This document shows, piece by piece, positions 45,494 through 55,500 of a stretch of 64,000 nucleotides of DNA. Every line of letters begins with the position of its first letter. Position 1 is the stretch's first letter. This DNA is from Knoxdaviesia capensis. Lineage: Eukaryota > Ascomycota > Sordariomycetes > Microascales > Gondwanamycetaceae. Where the stretch lies: NCBI GenBank assembly GCA_001510575.1, contig LNGK01000007.1, positions 2,573,593 to 2,637,592 of the forward strand, written 5' to 3'. Made by a program: the position numbers and the translations under genes. A model generated the notes under the pieces. It was not told where the DNA came from. It was given only the letters and a program-made list of their open reading frames with translations, and did no database searches.

Positions 45494-46162
45494 CTAGCTT
45501 TCCATCAAATTATACAATTTTTGGATATGCTGTAGAGAACCTGCGTGGTCAAATTTCAAATCTTTGAGGATTCCATTCTCAAGTCCAAAAACCCACGCGT
45601 GAACAATTGGGAAGTGGTTTTCGGCAATGGACTTTTGAACACTGGCCATTTTCATGATGTTACGGCACTGTTCCATCGCATTCAACTCGACAAGCCGATT
45701 ATATCTATCGGTCTCGTCTTGTATGGTGTCAAGCTCAGCTTCATTAAGGCGGTAAACGTCGCGAATGTTCCGGAGCCACGGGTTGAGCAGTCCCAGGTCT
45801 TTGGGTATCATGGCGTTCTTGACCCCACCACAGCCATAATGCCCACATACAACAATATGCTTGACCTTCAGGTGGCAGACGGCATATTCGATGACACTGA
45901 CAACATTCAAGTCGATACCACAAACAAGATTGGCGACGTTGCGGTGAATAAAAGCTTCGCCAGGCTTGAGGCCCGTGATTTGCTCGGCAGGAACGCGCGA
46001 ATCGCTGCAGCTGATCCAGAGATACTCTGGCGACTGCGTGAGGGCCAAGTTTTTGAAATATGCGGGATCTCGTTTCAACTGTTCCGATGCCCAGGCCTGG
46101 TTATATTCGAAGATGCGGTCGTGGGATTGCCGAAGATAGCGCTCAATATTGTTGTCAGCCAT
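45494..46162 (-). CDS. Beta-class carbonic anhydrase
   Basis: Zinc enzyme that interconverts CO2 and bicarbonate, needed for growth at ambient CO2; homologue of yeast Nce103. 222 aa, single exon. Zinc ligands are Cys52 in SCSDSRVP, His108 and Cys111 in CGHYGCGG; the catalytic Asp54-Arg56 dyad is present in SDSR. Other family blocks: PGEAFIHRNVANLV and VIEYAVCHLKVKHIVVCGH. The start at 46162 gives MADNNIERYL, the usual fungal N-terminus; the frame is open to 46237 but only from a TTG. With no N-terminal targeting signal it is probably cytosolic. Confidence 0.95.
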   Translation of the reverse strand: MADNNIERYLRQSHDRIFEYNQAWASEQLKRDPAYFKNLALTQSPEYLWISCSDSRVPAEQITGLKPGEAFIHRNVANLVCGIDLNVVSVIEYAVCHLKVKHIVVCGHYGCGGVKNAMIPKDLGLLNPWLRNIRDVYRLNEAELDTIQDETDRYNRLVELNAMEQCRNIMKMASVQKSIAENHFPIVHAWVFGLENGILKDLKFDHAGSLQHIQKLYNLMES

Positions 46163-46776
46163 TGTGAATTTTGGTCGTGGAGGTCTGGGAAAGGTTGAGT
46201 CTCGACGAATATTGTGAGTGGAGAAGGTGAAGGTCAATGATGGCGATGGAAGTTAGAGTGCGGCAGAGGAGAAAAACAAGAAAAGGAAAAGAGATACTTA
46301 GGACCCCGCGTTTGTCCTCAATTTTGGGAATTTTGTGATTGGCATGTCTATGATGTACTAGTCACGGTCTGTGAGAGTCTAGATTCTTTTTTTTGTCTTG
46401 GTTGAAAATCAAAGTTCTCAGTTCAGCCAGTGAATTCTCAACACATATGAGACCTCCCACGCCCACCCCGAAATAGGACAATTTTTTTTGGAGCTACAAG
46501 ATATCAATTTGTGGGAAATGTTACCTTAAAAAAACGCCGAATATCATCGGAGCAATGTTGCACTTCGAGCCATCTATGGCTTTTCTCGTAGGAGGCCTTT
46601 GTCAAAGTTAATGGCATGCTTTTCTCGAGATACGGCTTTGGAGAGGGATGCTATCTAGTGGTGGACTTCGTGAGTCATCATAGGCCGATTATCTCGGTAT
46701 AGATAGACTGAGAATGCCATGTTCTATGAAACTAAACTGGATGCAATTATTTAGCTAGTCATACAATATTGACCAT
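46163..46776. other. Intergenic region upstream of carbonic anhydrase
   Basis: 614 bp, AT-rich, between two minus-strand genes. It should hold the carbonic anhydrase promoter and the paraoxonase 3' UTR; nothing else is visible. Confidence 0.6.
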
Positions 46777-48101
46777 TCAGAGCTCAACTTTGATGGCGAG
46801 GACATTTTCGGACATTGGGCCAGTGACAAAGAGAGTAGCCAGACGAGACATTCTGCCACCCGGTGCAGGCCGTGGCTCCATAGGAATCAGGACAGCTGAC
46901 GAAGCAGTTCGTATCCGACTGCCATCATCGTGGAACAGTAGGCGGGTCTCCCAATCCTGTCCACCCTTTGTAATATACCAGACCATTACACCATCAGTTG
47001 CGTTTGGACTCCGGACGTGCGATCCAAACTGAAACCCATGTGTCAAACCAGGCACGACAAACCCGCTCTTATCTGGGTTTCGTTTTCGAAAAGGATCCAC
47101 GAAGTAGCTGGGCTTGTTGGCAACGGAATCAAGCGGAATTTTGCTGGTAATTTCTATCCTACGACGAGAGGGAGGCCCAGAGATACGGCCCAGGTGAACA
47201 ACTCCACTGCTGAAGCTGGTAATGGCAATTTCTTCGGGAGCCGGGCCGGACGAAAGGCCAACATTATTATGAAGGCCCGAGATAGCAACTGTTGCCGTGG
47301 CTGCATCGGGATCGAGGCTGATGTGAACGATGTTCGACCATCCGGCACCAGGAAACATGTCTTCCACTGTTCGAAGGACGCCTTCCTGATAGTAGTGATC
47401 ATTAGTGACAAACAACGATGTCGGACTCTCGGCATAGATATCGCCTGGAGTGGAGAGGAGCGAATGCCGGATTGTGCGCACATGACGTGCGGACATAGTT
47501 CCGGAGACATGACGGAAGATTTCGATTTGCGGTCGAGACTTTTTTTGCGGGGGGTTACCCAGCCGGCCACTCCTCGTCCACTGCAGGTAATCCGGGTGCG
47601 GTAAATGATTCAGAGCCATTATGTAGACAGCCGTGTCAGGACGAGCAGGATCAGAGATGACGTCGATCCCATGGGTGATGAATGGGCCCTTGAAGTTGTC
47701 AAAATGAAGACGAGTGCTTTTAAATGTCTGCGAAAGTCAGGGCTGCACGCATAGTGGTCGGTAAATATAGGAGAACTCACCACAGGATGGATCAGATGAA
47801 GCGATCCCTGACTAAACATGGCAAGCTCAGGGTCGTCAAAGACAGCCGTAGGCGGGAACCAAGAAAATCTAGTGGTGTTGACATCCTCGCACGCAGTATA
47901 CATCATGCGAGTGGCAGGGTGGTAATGCAGATCGTCGCAATGGGTGGAATCATCGACGGGCACAGGATTTCGAAAGGGGGTAAATGCAATGGGCTCTCTT
48001 CTTACTCCAAGAACAGAGAACATGCGAATAAGTGACGGCACATCCATCAAATAGAGGACAATCGCAGCAATAGCGACCGCCACCGCTTTAAAGGACCCCA
48101 T
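46777..48101 (-). CDS. Paraoxonase/arylesterase-like lactonase
   Basis: Six-bladed propeller hydrolase of the paraoxonase (PON) family, calcium-dependent esterases and lactonases. Exons 47781-48101 and 46777-47727, intron 53 nt (GTGAGT...CGCAG), 423 aa. The N-terminus is a membrane anchor (FKAVAVAIAAIVLYLMDVPS), as in PON proteins that keep their signal sequence. Family blocks: HCDDLHYHPATRMMYTACE (the acidic pair is a calcium-ligand site in PON1), KGPFITHGIDVISDPARPD, YIMALNHLPHP, TPGDIYAESPTSLFVTNDHY, GWSNIVHISL and SGLHNNVGLS. The Asn in VTNDHY and the His in THGID are conserved. The junction restores FKGPFITHGID. The natural substrate is unknown. It is tandem with the carbonic anhydrase. 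Confidence 0.85.
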
Positions 48102-49656
48102 TGAAACAAGTTGATCACTGCGGTTTTGGGGTGTCTCTATCAGGATTGGAGAGCTAATGCTATTCGAAAGCTGAAGCTATTCGGCCTTTTATGCTGGCAA
48201 ATCATCGGTAAAATACTAGCAACCCTCTTGGGGTGCCGAACGAATTTTGCTAGGGTTTAAAGCAGAACTGTTAAAAAAGAGACTAACGACTCGTATCAAT
48301 CACAATTCAATTCACTTACAGAAATTTTCACTGTATTAGTCTAGGAAGATTCATTTCCTGACGTACATACATACCACAAATAAAGAACAAGGGCACTATT
48401 TTAAAGTATGCAAAGTATGTGTATTTTCGATGATCTAGATGTCCTAAGTGGCCGACCAACCCTAAACAACTAGTAGCTCTAAGGGAGGAGAGCTGTCAGT
48501 GTGTGGAGAAAGCAGGAAAGTGGCAAGGCGCTGTTGGAGAGGTTTGGCAGGATCGAATGGGAGCAGTTGATGTTGAACCGATGTTGAGGTCGGGTGGATG
48601 GGTGCCCGTGTGGGAATGCAAAATAATCCAGGATTTCGTTGATTCTCTTGTGGTGTATATATGCATGTATAATTTGTCGTCACATGTCAGGACCACACAG
48701 ACCTAATAATCCATGAGTAATTTTTTTTCTTGAATCATTATAAGGGTAGACGTACCTGGTGTGTAGAGTGTCCATCATCAATAGTGCCCCAGCCAGACAT
48801 TCTGGGTTACACTTGGGCGGCTCTGTCACGCATTGCAGCAACACTCCAAAAACAACTAACCGAGTGGTTACAGTTCGAACATCCCAAGGCCGAGCTCAAC
48901 CAGTCGGCATTCCGAGCGGTTTATTTCATCCCATGGAATATCTCTGGTAATAGTGGTTCCATCAGTTCTGGCGATGTTTCTAGTTCAAGCTCTGTGGAAT
49001 ACGGTTATATTGAGAGTGCTAATGACCCGCCGGTAGAGGATGCTACCGTGAGACTGGACAGTACCTTGATCCTGTTTGAGATAAACTATGGCCAGAACCA
49101 AGAGTTGTCGGAGTTCTAAGCTAGGAAGAAATCTATGGAATGGTCAGACGACAGAATGGGCGGTATTAAAAGCACGGCGATTGACGATGGTGGCTTTTTC
49201 ATTATCCAAGAAGGCCAACAGACAGTGCATCTTGTAATACTTGAAGCAAAACGGAAGCCGTAGTGGATGGGATCCGCGTAGTGTCCGATGCCGCTCTGGC
49301 GCAGATATGGTGTATATTTTGCCAAGTACCTCAGAATACAGGGCTGCCATGCAAGAGCGGCTATTCGAATTAGGGTTAGTGGTTTTCTGTGTTACTTTCG
49401 GATCTTCATGTTCGACTTCTCTCTCCGCTTACGTTTTAAAAAGTATATCGCGTTTAAGAGGTACATACCAAGCATTCTTACCAAGATTCCAGATTTATTT
49501 TAGCACCTAAAATCAGTTTATTCTCATCAATATTACACTATTACGGAGGACGAAGTCGTAATTATATACATCTAGCCTTGCACCACCGGAGCATACTATT
49601 GAGCCTGCCCTGATCAACTCTGTTATCGTTAAGACTTGGTCTCAAAGCTCGCCGCA
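48102..49656. other. Intergenic region with one possible gene remnant
   Basis: 1.55 kb between PON and the F-box gene. Apart from the ORF at 48733-49119, listed separately, I see only AT-rich DNA and a TTAGGGTTAG motif near 49371. Confidence 0.5.
48733..49119 (+). pseudogene. ORF remnant without start codon, unknown function
   Basis: An open frame of about 129 codons ends in TAA at 49117-49119. Its product has a protein-like composition (WAALSRIAATLQKQLTEWLQ, a Ser-rich middle and an acidic end PPVEDATVRLDSTLILFEIN), unlike the shadow frames around it, but has no ATG in the first part and no clear upstream exon. An acceptor GTGTAG before base 48766 could make it a terminal exon. No family recognised. 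It may be a decayed gene or a terminal exon of an unannotated one. Confidence 0.25.
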
Positions 49657-50622
49657 ATGGTGAAAACATACGCTGATCTGCCCGATTTAACGACCGCCTA
49701 TACCAAGCAAAATATCTGCGACAACACTTTGGACGATGCGCAGCTGGCGACCCGATGCCCGCTTGACAATGGACGATGCAGCGACGCTTCCATCCCAGCG
49801 CGGTATTCCGCTGGCCAACTCGACCGGCTTCCAGCAGAACTTCTCATCCAGGTCCTGCTATACACTGACATTCCGTCGCTGACTCGTTTCCGCCGCGTCA
49901 ACCGCCGCGCGATGGATCTTGTTGACTCGGTTCCCCCGTACGCTGCCATCATCAAGCATTGTCCTGATATCATCCGCGCCATTCTCAGCATACAGGCAGA
50001 CGCATTTGACTGCGGCGTCCTATACACAATCCTCAGCACAACCCGATGCTCCACGTGCGAACGCTTTGGAGACCATCTCTACCTCATCGACTGCCGCCGA
50101 GTCTGCTACTTCTGCTTTACCCGGCGGCTGGAATACTTCCCTCTCACCATCGGCCGCGCATCGAGTTTCTTTACTCCCGGTAGGACACAACAGCGCAATA
50201 TCATCACCAGTCGCCAACACCTACGTGCGGCGAATCCCCCAAGTATTCTGAGCCTGCCTGGGCGGTACTGTACCGCCTGGGCCGATGAAGGGGGCAATTT
50301 GGCGCGGAAGCGGCTTCGACTCTTCGACCGGCGGGCAGTGATCCAGGATCTAGCGGGTTGTGGTCTTCCAAAACTTGACAAGACCACTAGGGAACCTCAG
50401 CGGTTCATGGCTATCATCACCGCACCGTATCTGTTCGATTCGGGTCTACAGGCCGACTGGGGATACTTCTGCCTTGGCTGCAAGGAGGAGAAGGAGGAGA
50501 ATACGAGGCATTTCAGGATCAAATACACAAGAGAAGAGATATCGGAGCACATTGCGAGGAATGGGCCGGTGAAGGAGACACCAAGGATACCCGGCAGATT
50601 CATGCATGTCACTCACGTCTGA
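49657..50622 (+). CDS. F-box domain protein
   Basis: 321 aa, single exon. Residues about 56-105 form an F-box (LDRLPAELLIQVLLYTDIPS, LTRFRRVNRRAMDLVDS), the Skp1-binding motif of SCF ubiquitin ligases. After it comes a Cys-rich part with CSTCERFG...CRRVCYFCF and a later YFCLGCKEEKEEN, two CxxC pairs that could hold a zinc ion. This build (F-box, then CxxC pairs, then a short C-terminal region) recurs in a large fungal-specific family of unknown substrates. The start at 49657 has a strong context (GCCGCAATGG); the frame is open upstream only from a TTG. It marks the beginning of the accessory-looking segment next to the repeats. Confidence 0.8.
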   Translation: MVKTYADLPDLTTAYTKQNICDNTLDDAQLATRCPLDNGRCSDASIPARYSAGQLDRLPAELLIQVLLYTDIPSLTRFRRVNRRAMDLVDSVPPYAAIIKHCPDIIRAILSIQADAFDCGVLYTILSTTRCSTCERFGDHLYLIDCRRVCYFCFTRRLEYFPLTIGRASSFFTPGRTQQRNIITSRQHLRAANPPSILSLPGRYCTAWADEGGNLARKRLRLFDRRAVIQDLAGCGLPKLDKTTREPQRFMAIITAPYLFDSGLQADWGYFCLGCKEEKEENTRHFRIKYTREEISEHIARNGPVKETPRIPGRFMHVTHV

Positions 50623-50831
50623 CAGGGAGATTAAGCTCTTCTTCACTCCTTTGGCGGGTCTAATCTCGTTAGAATTGTTTACTCCACCTCCAATAAAAGT
50701 TATACCTCGTGCTATACCGGATGCCCGTTTATGTCCTTCTGTTGCCCCTAACACGATGTCTCGATGTACTCGCCAGAGCTCGCCCAACCCGCAGATGGAC
50801 CATTACTCTACCATATGGCCATCACGCCTCC

Positions 50832-51017
50832 TCAGCGGTGCATCTCATCTTTCCCCTCCTTGACCATATGCTTGCTACACATATGCAACGACTCGGGTAG
50901 GTTCTCCTTCGTCACCGGACTGCATTTGACGTTTGTGTTCAGACGTGCCGCACACTGCTTGAACTCCTCCGGCTTCTTGCACCCGCAGGTATACTTGCGG
51001 TAGGTCTGGGTGCACAT
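50832..51017 (-). CDS. Small cysteine-rich protein (61 aa)
   Basis: An ATG-to-TGA frame of 61 codons with six Cys: MCTQTYRKYTCGCKKPEEF, then QCAARLNTNVKC and LHMCSKHMVKEGKDEMHR. The CGCKKPEEFKQC spacing and charged tail look like a conserved intracellular zinc-type mini-protein rather than a secreted effector, because there is no signal peptide. The name and function are unknown. Coding status rests on composition and the good ATG, so it is moderate. Confidence 0.5.
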   Translation of the reverse strand: MCTQTYRKYTCGCKKPEEFKQCAARLNTNVKCSPVTKENLPESLHMCSKHMVKEGKDEMHR

Positions 51018-52004
51018 GGTGTCTGAGGTGCTGTGCTACGTGGTGTTGTGACTCTGCAGCGTAAGGCTCAGGGGGTAGCGAGGATAGGGTCTGAGTCGAG
51101 AAGTCAAGGTTAGTATCTTCATTTCGAGATCATAGTGGCTAGAAGCCGTTTATCAACGAGTAACTTAAGCTTACCTGTGTGTTCAGAGGAACTGGAACAA
51201 GGTTTAGGGGTAGGGAAGGGCCGGTATATGGGGGGTATCAACTGAGAGCGTGTTTTCTAACGTAGTCTCAGCTCACTAGTATGATGCTCGTATCTGGGAG
51301 AGTCACGATCTCCCGGATACTTATATATTTCCCTGGAATATGTAGATTTTTTATCTGAGAAGCTTTCTGCCCAAATGGCGAGCGGCAATCATGGCATGTC
51401 CTGTGCGGCAAGGTTGCTGGACGCTTAAGGCTTGTATATATGTTTATCCATTGGTTGTTAGATGATTGCCTCTCGTACTGGCCGTTTTCCAGGCCGTTTT
51501 GCTGGCCGCGTCCGGTGGTGACGTTCCTTGGTCCTGGGTCAGACTTGCAAAGTGCTCGTAGCGGCCCGCGGACACACCCCAGCTTGGGCGGCACATAGGA
51601 CAAGCTGATTGGCTGCACGTTCTGGAATATGTAGGCCCGCCATCAGAGACTTCCCCACAGCGTTAACGCGGAGTAAACTAATTTGAAATCATTGGGCGGC
51701 ACAGAGTACAAGCTTATTGGCTACACATCCTGGGAGATGCAGATCCAGTGTGTAAACTCACATTTCTCCCTCGCACGGTCTTATCCGCCAGCCGAAGGGC
51801 GGCATCGCTGAGTCGTTATAGACAATTCATTGTCTCGTGCTCCTCGCCCTTCCAGGTTCCCATTTTTTTTTTCCAATTCTCAACAGCTCTTGTCCTAATC
51901 ACTCCGTCTCAAGGAATCATGCTGAGCAGCCGCTGTTTGCAACCAGAGTACCTCTTTACCAATCTCGCAGCTATCTCCTGTCGTCGCAGCACGTATCCTC
52001 TGCA
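51018..52004. other. Intergenic region with a diverged direct repeat and a uORF
   Basis: About 990 bp with no confident gene. It contains two imperfect copies of a roughly 50-bp unit (near 51589 and 51692) and the leader of the kinase gene with a 29-codon uORF (51919-52008). Confidence 0.5.
51589..51741 (+). repeat. Two imperfect ~50-bp direct repeats
   Basis: The segments starting GGGCGGCACATAGGACAAGC and GGGCGGCACAGAGTACAAGC, about 103 bp apart, share roughly four fifths of their bases, including an ATTGGCT core (a CCAAT box on the other strand). Both lie upstream of the kinase gene. Confidence 0.6.
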
Positions 52005-52008
52005 ATGA
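51919..52008 (+). promoter_or_regulatory. uORF overlapping the kinase start (ATGA)
   Basis: An ATG at 51919 opens 29 codons that stop with TGA at 52006-52008, overlapping the kinase ATG at 52005 by two bases in the string ATGA. Ribosomes ending this uORF would be placed on the kinase start. Confidence 0.4.
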
Positions 52009-52811
52009 TTGCCTCTCAACAAAGGAACGCTAACGTCCGGCTTCTGGCATGTCTTGTCGACGACGACGATACGAACGATAGCGATTACCGCTTCCTCATC
52101 GACGGGCAACATGTGAAGTACATATCCACGGCCCCAGGCACGTTTCGCGGCGCCGAGGACGACCGTACCTTCGAACCTATCCTACTTGGCGAGCTCCTTC
52201 CACCATTTCCAACTGGAGATTGGAACAAGGGCTACGCAGCCAGGGACCCCGAGACAGGGAAGGCTACCTTCATCAGAACTGAGACAGTACACCTTGCCGG
52301 GGTGAAGAGCATTTGGCATCCCGTGAAGCTCAACGAGCTAGATTTCACGCGACAAGACCGATTACGGCAACGAGTCCACGTCTCAACGCACCCCGAAGTC
52401 AAAGGCGGTAAAGCAGTACTCGTTAAGCTCGCGGTTTGGCCTTGGGAAATTCCCTCTATTGAGGTTGAGACGGCCGCCTATAAATGGATCAGTGATAGCG
52501 GCGTCGGTCCCAAGTTTCTGGGTCATCTCACCGAGGGCAAAGACGGGCGCGTGGTTGGCTTCGTCGTTGAGTGGGTAGAAGGCGCGAGGGCCGCGGGGCC
52601 AGGGGATATCGACGGCTGCACGAAGGCTTTGGCCCGGTTGCATGAGCTTGGTATTAAATTTGGCGATATCAATAAGTATAATTTTCTTGTGCGGGAGGGG
52701 CATGACGTGGTTTTAGTTGACTTTGAGACTGCGAAGCGAGACTGTTCGCCCCAGGAGCTCGAGGACGAGATGAGCGCCCTTAAGAGCAGCTTAGAGGATA
52801 AGATTCTTTAA
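52005..52811 (+). CDS. APH/kinase-fold phosphotransferase, fungal
   Basis: 268 aa, single exon. The C-terminal half has a protein-kinase-like/aminoglycoside-phosphotransferase fold: a Lys-containing strand AVLVKLAVWP followed by a Glu helix (EVETAAYKWI), hinge-like VVGFVVEWVEGARA, catalytic loop KFGDINKYNFLV (GDxxxxN) and metal-binding DFE in VLVDFETAKRD. The N-terminal 120 residues have no recognised motif. Such short kinases are numerous in fungal accessory DNA and their substrates are unknown. The frame is open upstream to 51837, but from a GTG; the ATG at 52005 is preferred. The gene stands 10 bp from the RIP-mutated block but its own codons are not RIP-mutated. Confidence 0.7.
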   Translation: MIASQQRNANVRLLACLVDDDDTNDSDYRFLIDGQHVKYISTAPGTFRGAEDDRTFEPILLGELLPPFPTGDWNKGYAARDPETGKATFIRTETVHLAGVKSIWHPVKLNELDFTRQDRLRQRVHVSTHPEVKGGKAVLVKLAVWPWEIPSIEVETAAYKWISDSGVGPKFLGHLTEGKDGRVVGFVVEWVEGARAAGPGDIDGCTKALARLHELGIKFGDINKYNFLVREGHDVVLVDFETAKRDCSPQELEDEMSALKSSLEDKIL

Positions 52812-53220
52812 TACTATAACTAGTACCCGCGCCACGCACCTACTAAAGTGGGTGCTCTATACTAAAATAAACTAATTACTAAAATAAACTACTTTTCTTA
52901 TTTTTAATTATAGCTTTTATTTTAATTATAACTACTTATCTCTTTAACTATCTTAGTTTCTTTCCTATCTTATAAATAAGTAGTAAATCGAGTTTACTTA
53001 TAATACGCTATTTCCGCGCTCTAAGTACCGCTTTAGCGATAATACGCTTATAACGTCTATATAGTCGTTCCTCCGCTTATAGATCCCTAATAGGTTAGAG
53101 TATATTATAATCACGTATAAACGTATACTAATATACGTAGATACTACCTAGCGGTAAGTATAGCACCTATTCTATAGCGTCCAGGGCCCCCCCGCCTATA
53201 TAAAAATTTACCTGGCCTAG
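52812..53220. mobile_element. RIP-mutated boundary sequence with a TIR-like start
   Basis: From 52823 the composition changes abruptly to TA-rich. The first bases, TACCCGCGCCACGC, resemble the TACTCGTGCCACGC ends of the MITEs at 20.3 kb, suggesting a related element end. The rest is AT-rich and degraded; 53076-53161 is one arm of an 85-bp inverted repeat. Confidence 0.45.
53076..53161 (+). repeat. Left arm of an 85-bp inverted repeat around the minisatellite
   Basis: The segment from CTTATAGATCCCTAATAGG to GCGGTAAGTA is the near-exact reverse complement of 57459-57543 (about three substitutions, all of C/T or G/A type). Confidence 0.8.
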
Positions 53221-55500
53221 CTGTTTTGACTAGCTGTTTCGAGCGAAATAGCTAGTAGAAATAGCTAGTAGAAATAGCTAGTATAGCTACATATACGGGC
53301 TTATTCGAGTAAACTAGCTAGTAGAAATAGCTAGTGCTAGCTTAATAGCTAGTAGAAATAGCTAATAGAAATAGCTAGTGCTAGCTCGTTCGAGCGAAAC
53401 CGCTAGTAGAAATAGCTAGTATAGCTCGTTCGAGCGAAATAGCTAGTAGAAATAGCTAGTGTATCTATATATGCGGGCTTATTCGAGTGAACTAGCTAGT
53501 AGAAATAGCTAGTGCTGGCTCGTTCGAGCGAAATAGCTAGTAGAAATAGCTAGTAGAAATAGCTAGTGCTGGCTCGTTCGAGTGAACCAGCTAGTAGAAA
53601 CAGCTAGTACTAGCTTATTTAAGTGAACTAGCTAGTAGAAATAGCTAGTACGGGCTTATTCGAGTAAACTAGCTAGTAGAAATAGCTAGTACGGGCTTAT
53701 TCGAGCGAAATAGCTAGTAGAAATAGCTAGTATATCTGTATATACGGGGTTATTCGAGTGAACTAGCTAGTAGAAATAGCTAGTACTAGCTCGTTCGAGC
53801 GAAACCGCTAGTAGAAATAGCTAGTGTAGCTCGTTTAAGCGAAATAGCTAGTAGAAATAGCTAGTATATCTATATATATAGGGTTATTCGAGTGAACTAG
53901 CTAGTAGAAATAGCTAGTACTAGCTCGTTCGAGCGAAACCGCTAGTAGAAATAGCTAGTATAGCTCGTTTAAGCGAAATAGCTAGTAGAAATAGCTAGTA
54001 TATCTATATATACGGGCTCATTCGAGTAAACTAGCTAGTAGAAATAGCTAGTACTAGCTCGTTTAAGTAAACTAGCTAGTAGAAATAGCTAGTACTAGCT
54101 TATTTAAGTAAACTAGCTAGTAGAAATAGCTAGTACTAGCTCGTTTAAGCGAAATAGCTAGTAGAAATAGCTAGTACTAGCTTATTTAAGTAAACTAGCT
54201 AGTAGAAATAGCTAGTACGGGCTTATTCGAGTAAATTAGCTAGTAGAAATAGCTAGTACGGGCTTATTCGAGTAAACTAGCTAGTGGAAATAGCTAGTAC
54301 TAGCTTATTCGAGTAAACTAGCTAGTAGAAATAGCTAGTACTAGCTCGTTTAAGCGAAATAGCTAGTAGAAATAGCTAGTACTAGCTCGTTCGAGTAAAC
54401 TAGCTAGTAGAAATAGCTAGTACTAGCTTATTCGAGTGAACTAGCTAGTAGAAATAGCTAGTACTAGCTCGTTCGAGCGAAATAGCTAGTAGAAATAGCT
54501 AGTACTAGCTTATTCGAGTAAACTAGCTAGTAGAAATAGCTAGTACGGGCTTATTCGAGTAAACTAGCTAGTAGAAATAGCTAGTACTAGCTTATTCGAG
54601 TAAACTAGCTAGTAGAAATAGCTAGTGCTAGCTTATTCGAGCGAAATAGCTAGTAGAAATAGCTAGTGCTAGCTCGTTCGAGTGAACTAGCTAGTAGAAA
54701 TAGCTAGTACTAGCTTATTCGAGTAAACTAACTAGTAGAAATAGCTAGTGCTAGCTCGTTTAAGCGAAATAGCTAGTAGAAATAGCTAGTACTAGCTCGT
54801 TTAAGCGAAATAGCTAGTAGAAATAGCTAGTATATCTATATATACGGGCTTATTCGAGTGAACTAGCTAGTGGAAATAGCTAGTGCTAGCTCGTTCGAGC
54901 GAAACAGCTAGTAGAAATAGCTAGTAGAAATAGCTAACGCTAGCTCGTTCGAGCGAAATAGCTAGTAGAAATAGCTAGTAGAAATAGCTAGTACTAGCTC
55001 GTTTAAGTGAACTAGCTAGTAGAAATAGCTAGTGCTAGCTTATTCGAGCGAAATAGCTAGTAGAAATAGCTAGTGCTAGCTTATTCGAGCGAAATAGCTA
55101 GTAGAAATAGCTAGTGCCGCCTTATTTAAGTAAACTAGCTAGTAGAAATAGCTAGTGCTAGCTTATTCGAGTAAACTAGCTAGTAGAAATAGCTAGTACT
55201 AGCTCGTTCGAGTGAACTAGCTAGTAGAAATAGCTAGTGCTAGCTCGTTCGAGCGAAATAGCTAGTAGAAATAGCTAGTAGAAATAGCTAACGCTAGCTC
55301 GTTCGAGCGAAATAGCTAGTAGAAATAGCTAGTGGAAATAGCTAGTGCTAGCTCGTTTGAGTGAACTAGCTAGTAGAAATAGCTAGTGCTGGCTCGTTCG
55401 AGTGAAATAGCTAGTCTAGCTATATATGCGGGCTTATTCGAGTGAACTAGCTAGTGGAAATAGCTAGTGTAGCTATATATACGGGCTTATTCTTATGAAC
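53221..55500 (+). repeat. Minisatellite of ~41-bp palindromic units
   Basis: Tandem array with a basic unit of about 41 bp built from AGCTAGTAGAAATAGCTAGT plus a spacer of the type ACTAGCTCGTTCGAGCGAA. The parts ACTAGCTAGT and GCTCGTTCGAGC are themselves palindromic, so each unit can fold. Variants alternate CG/TA in the spacer (TCGTTCGAGCG versus TTATTCGAGTA), and some units carry a longer spacer with TATATACGGGCTTATTCGAG. About fifty units are present; no coding frame. Confidence 0.9.
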
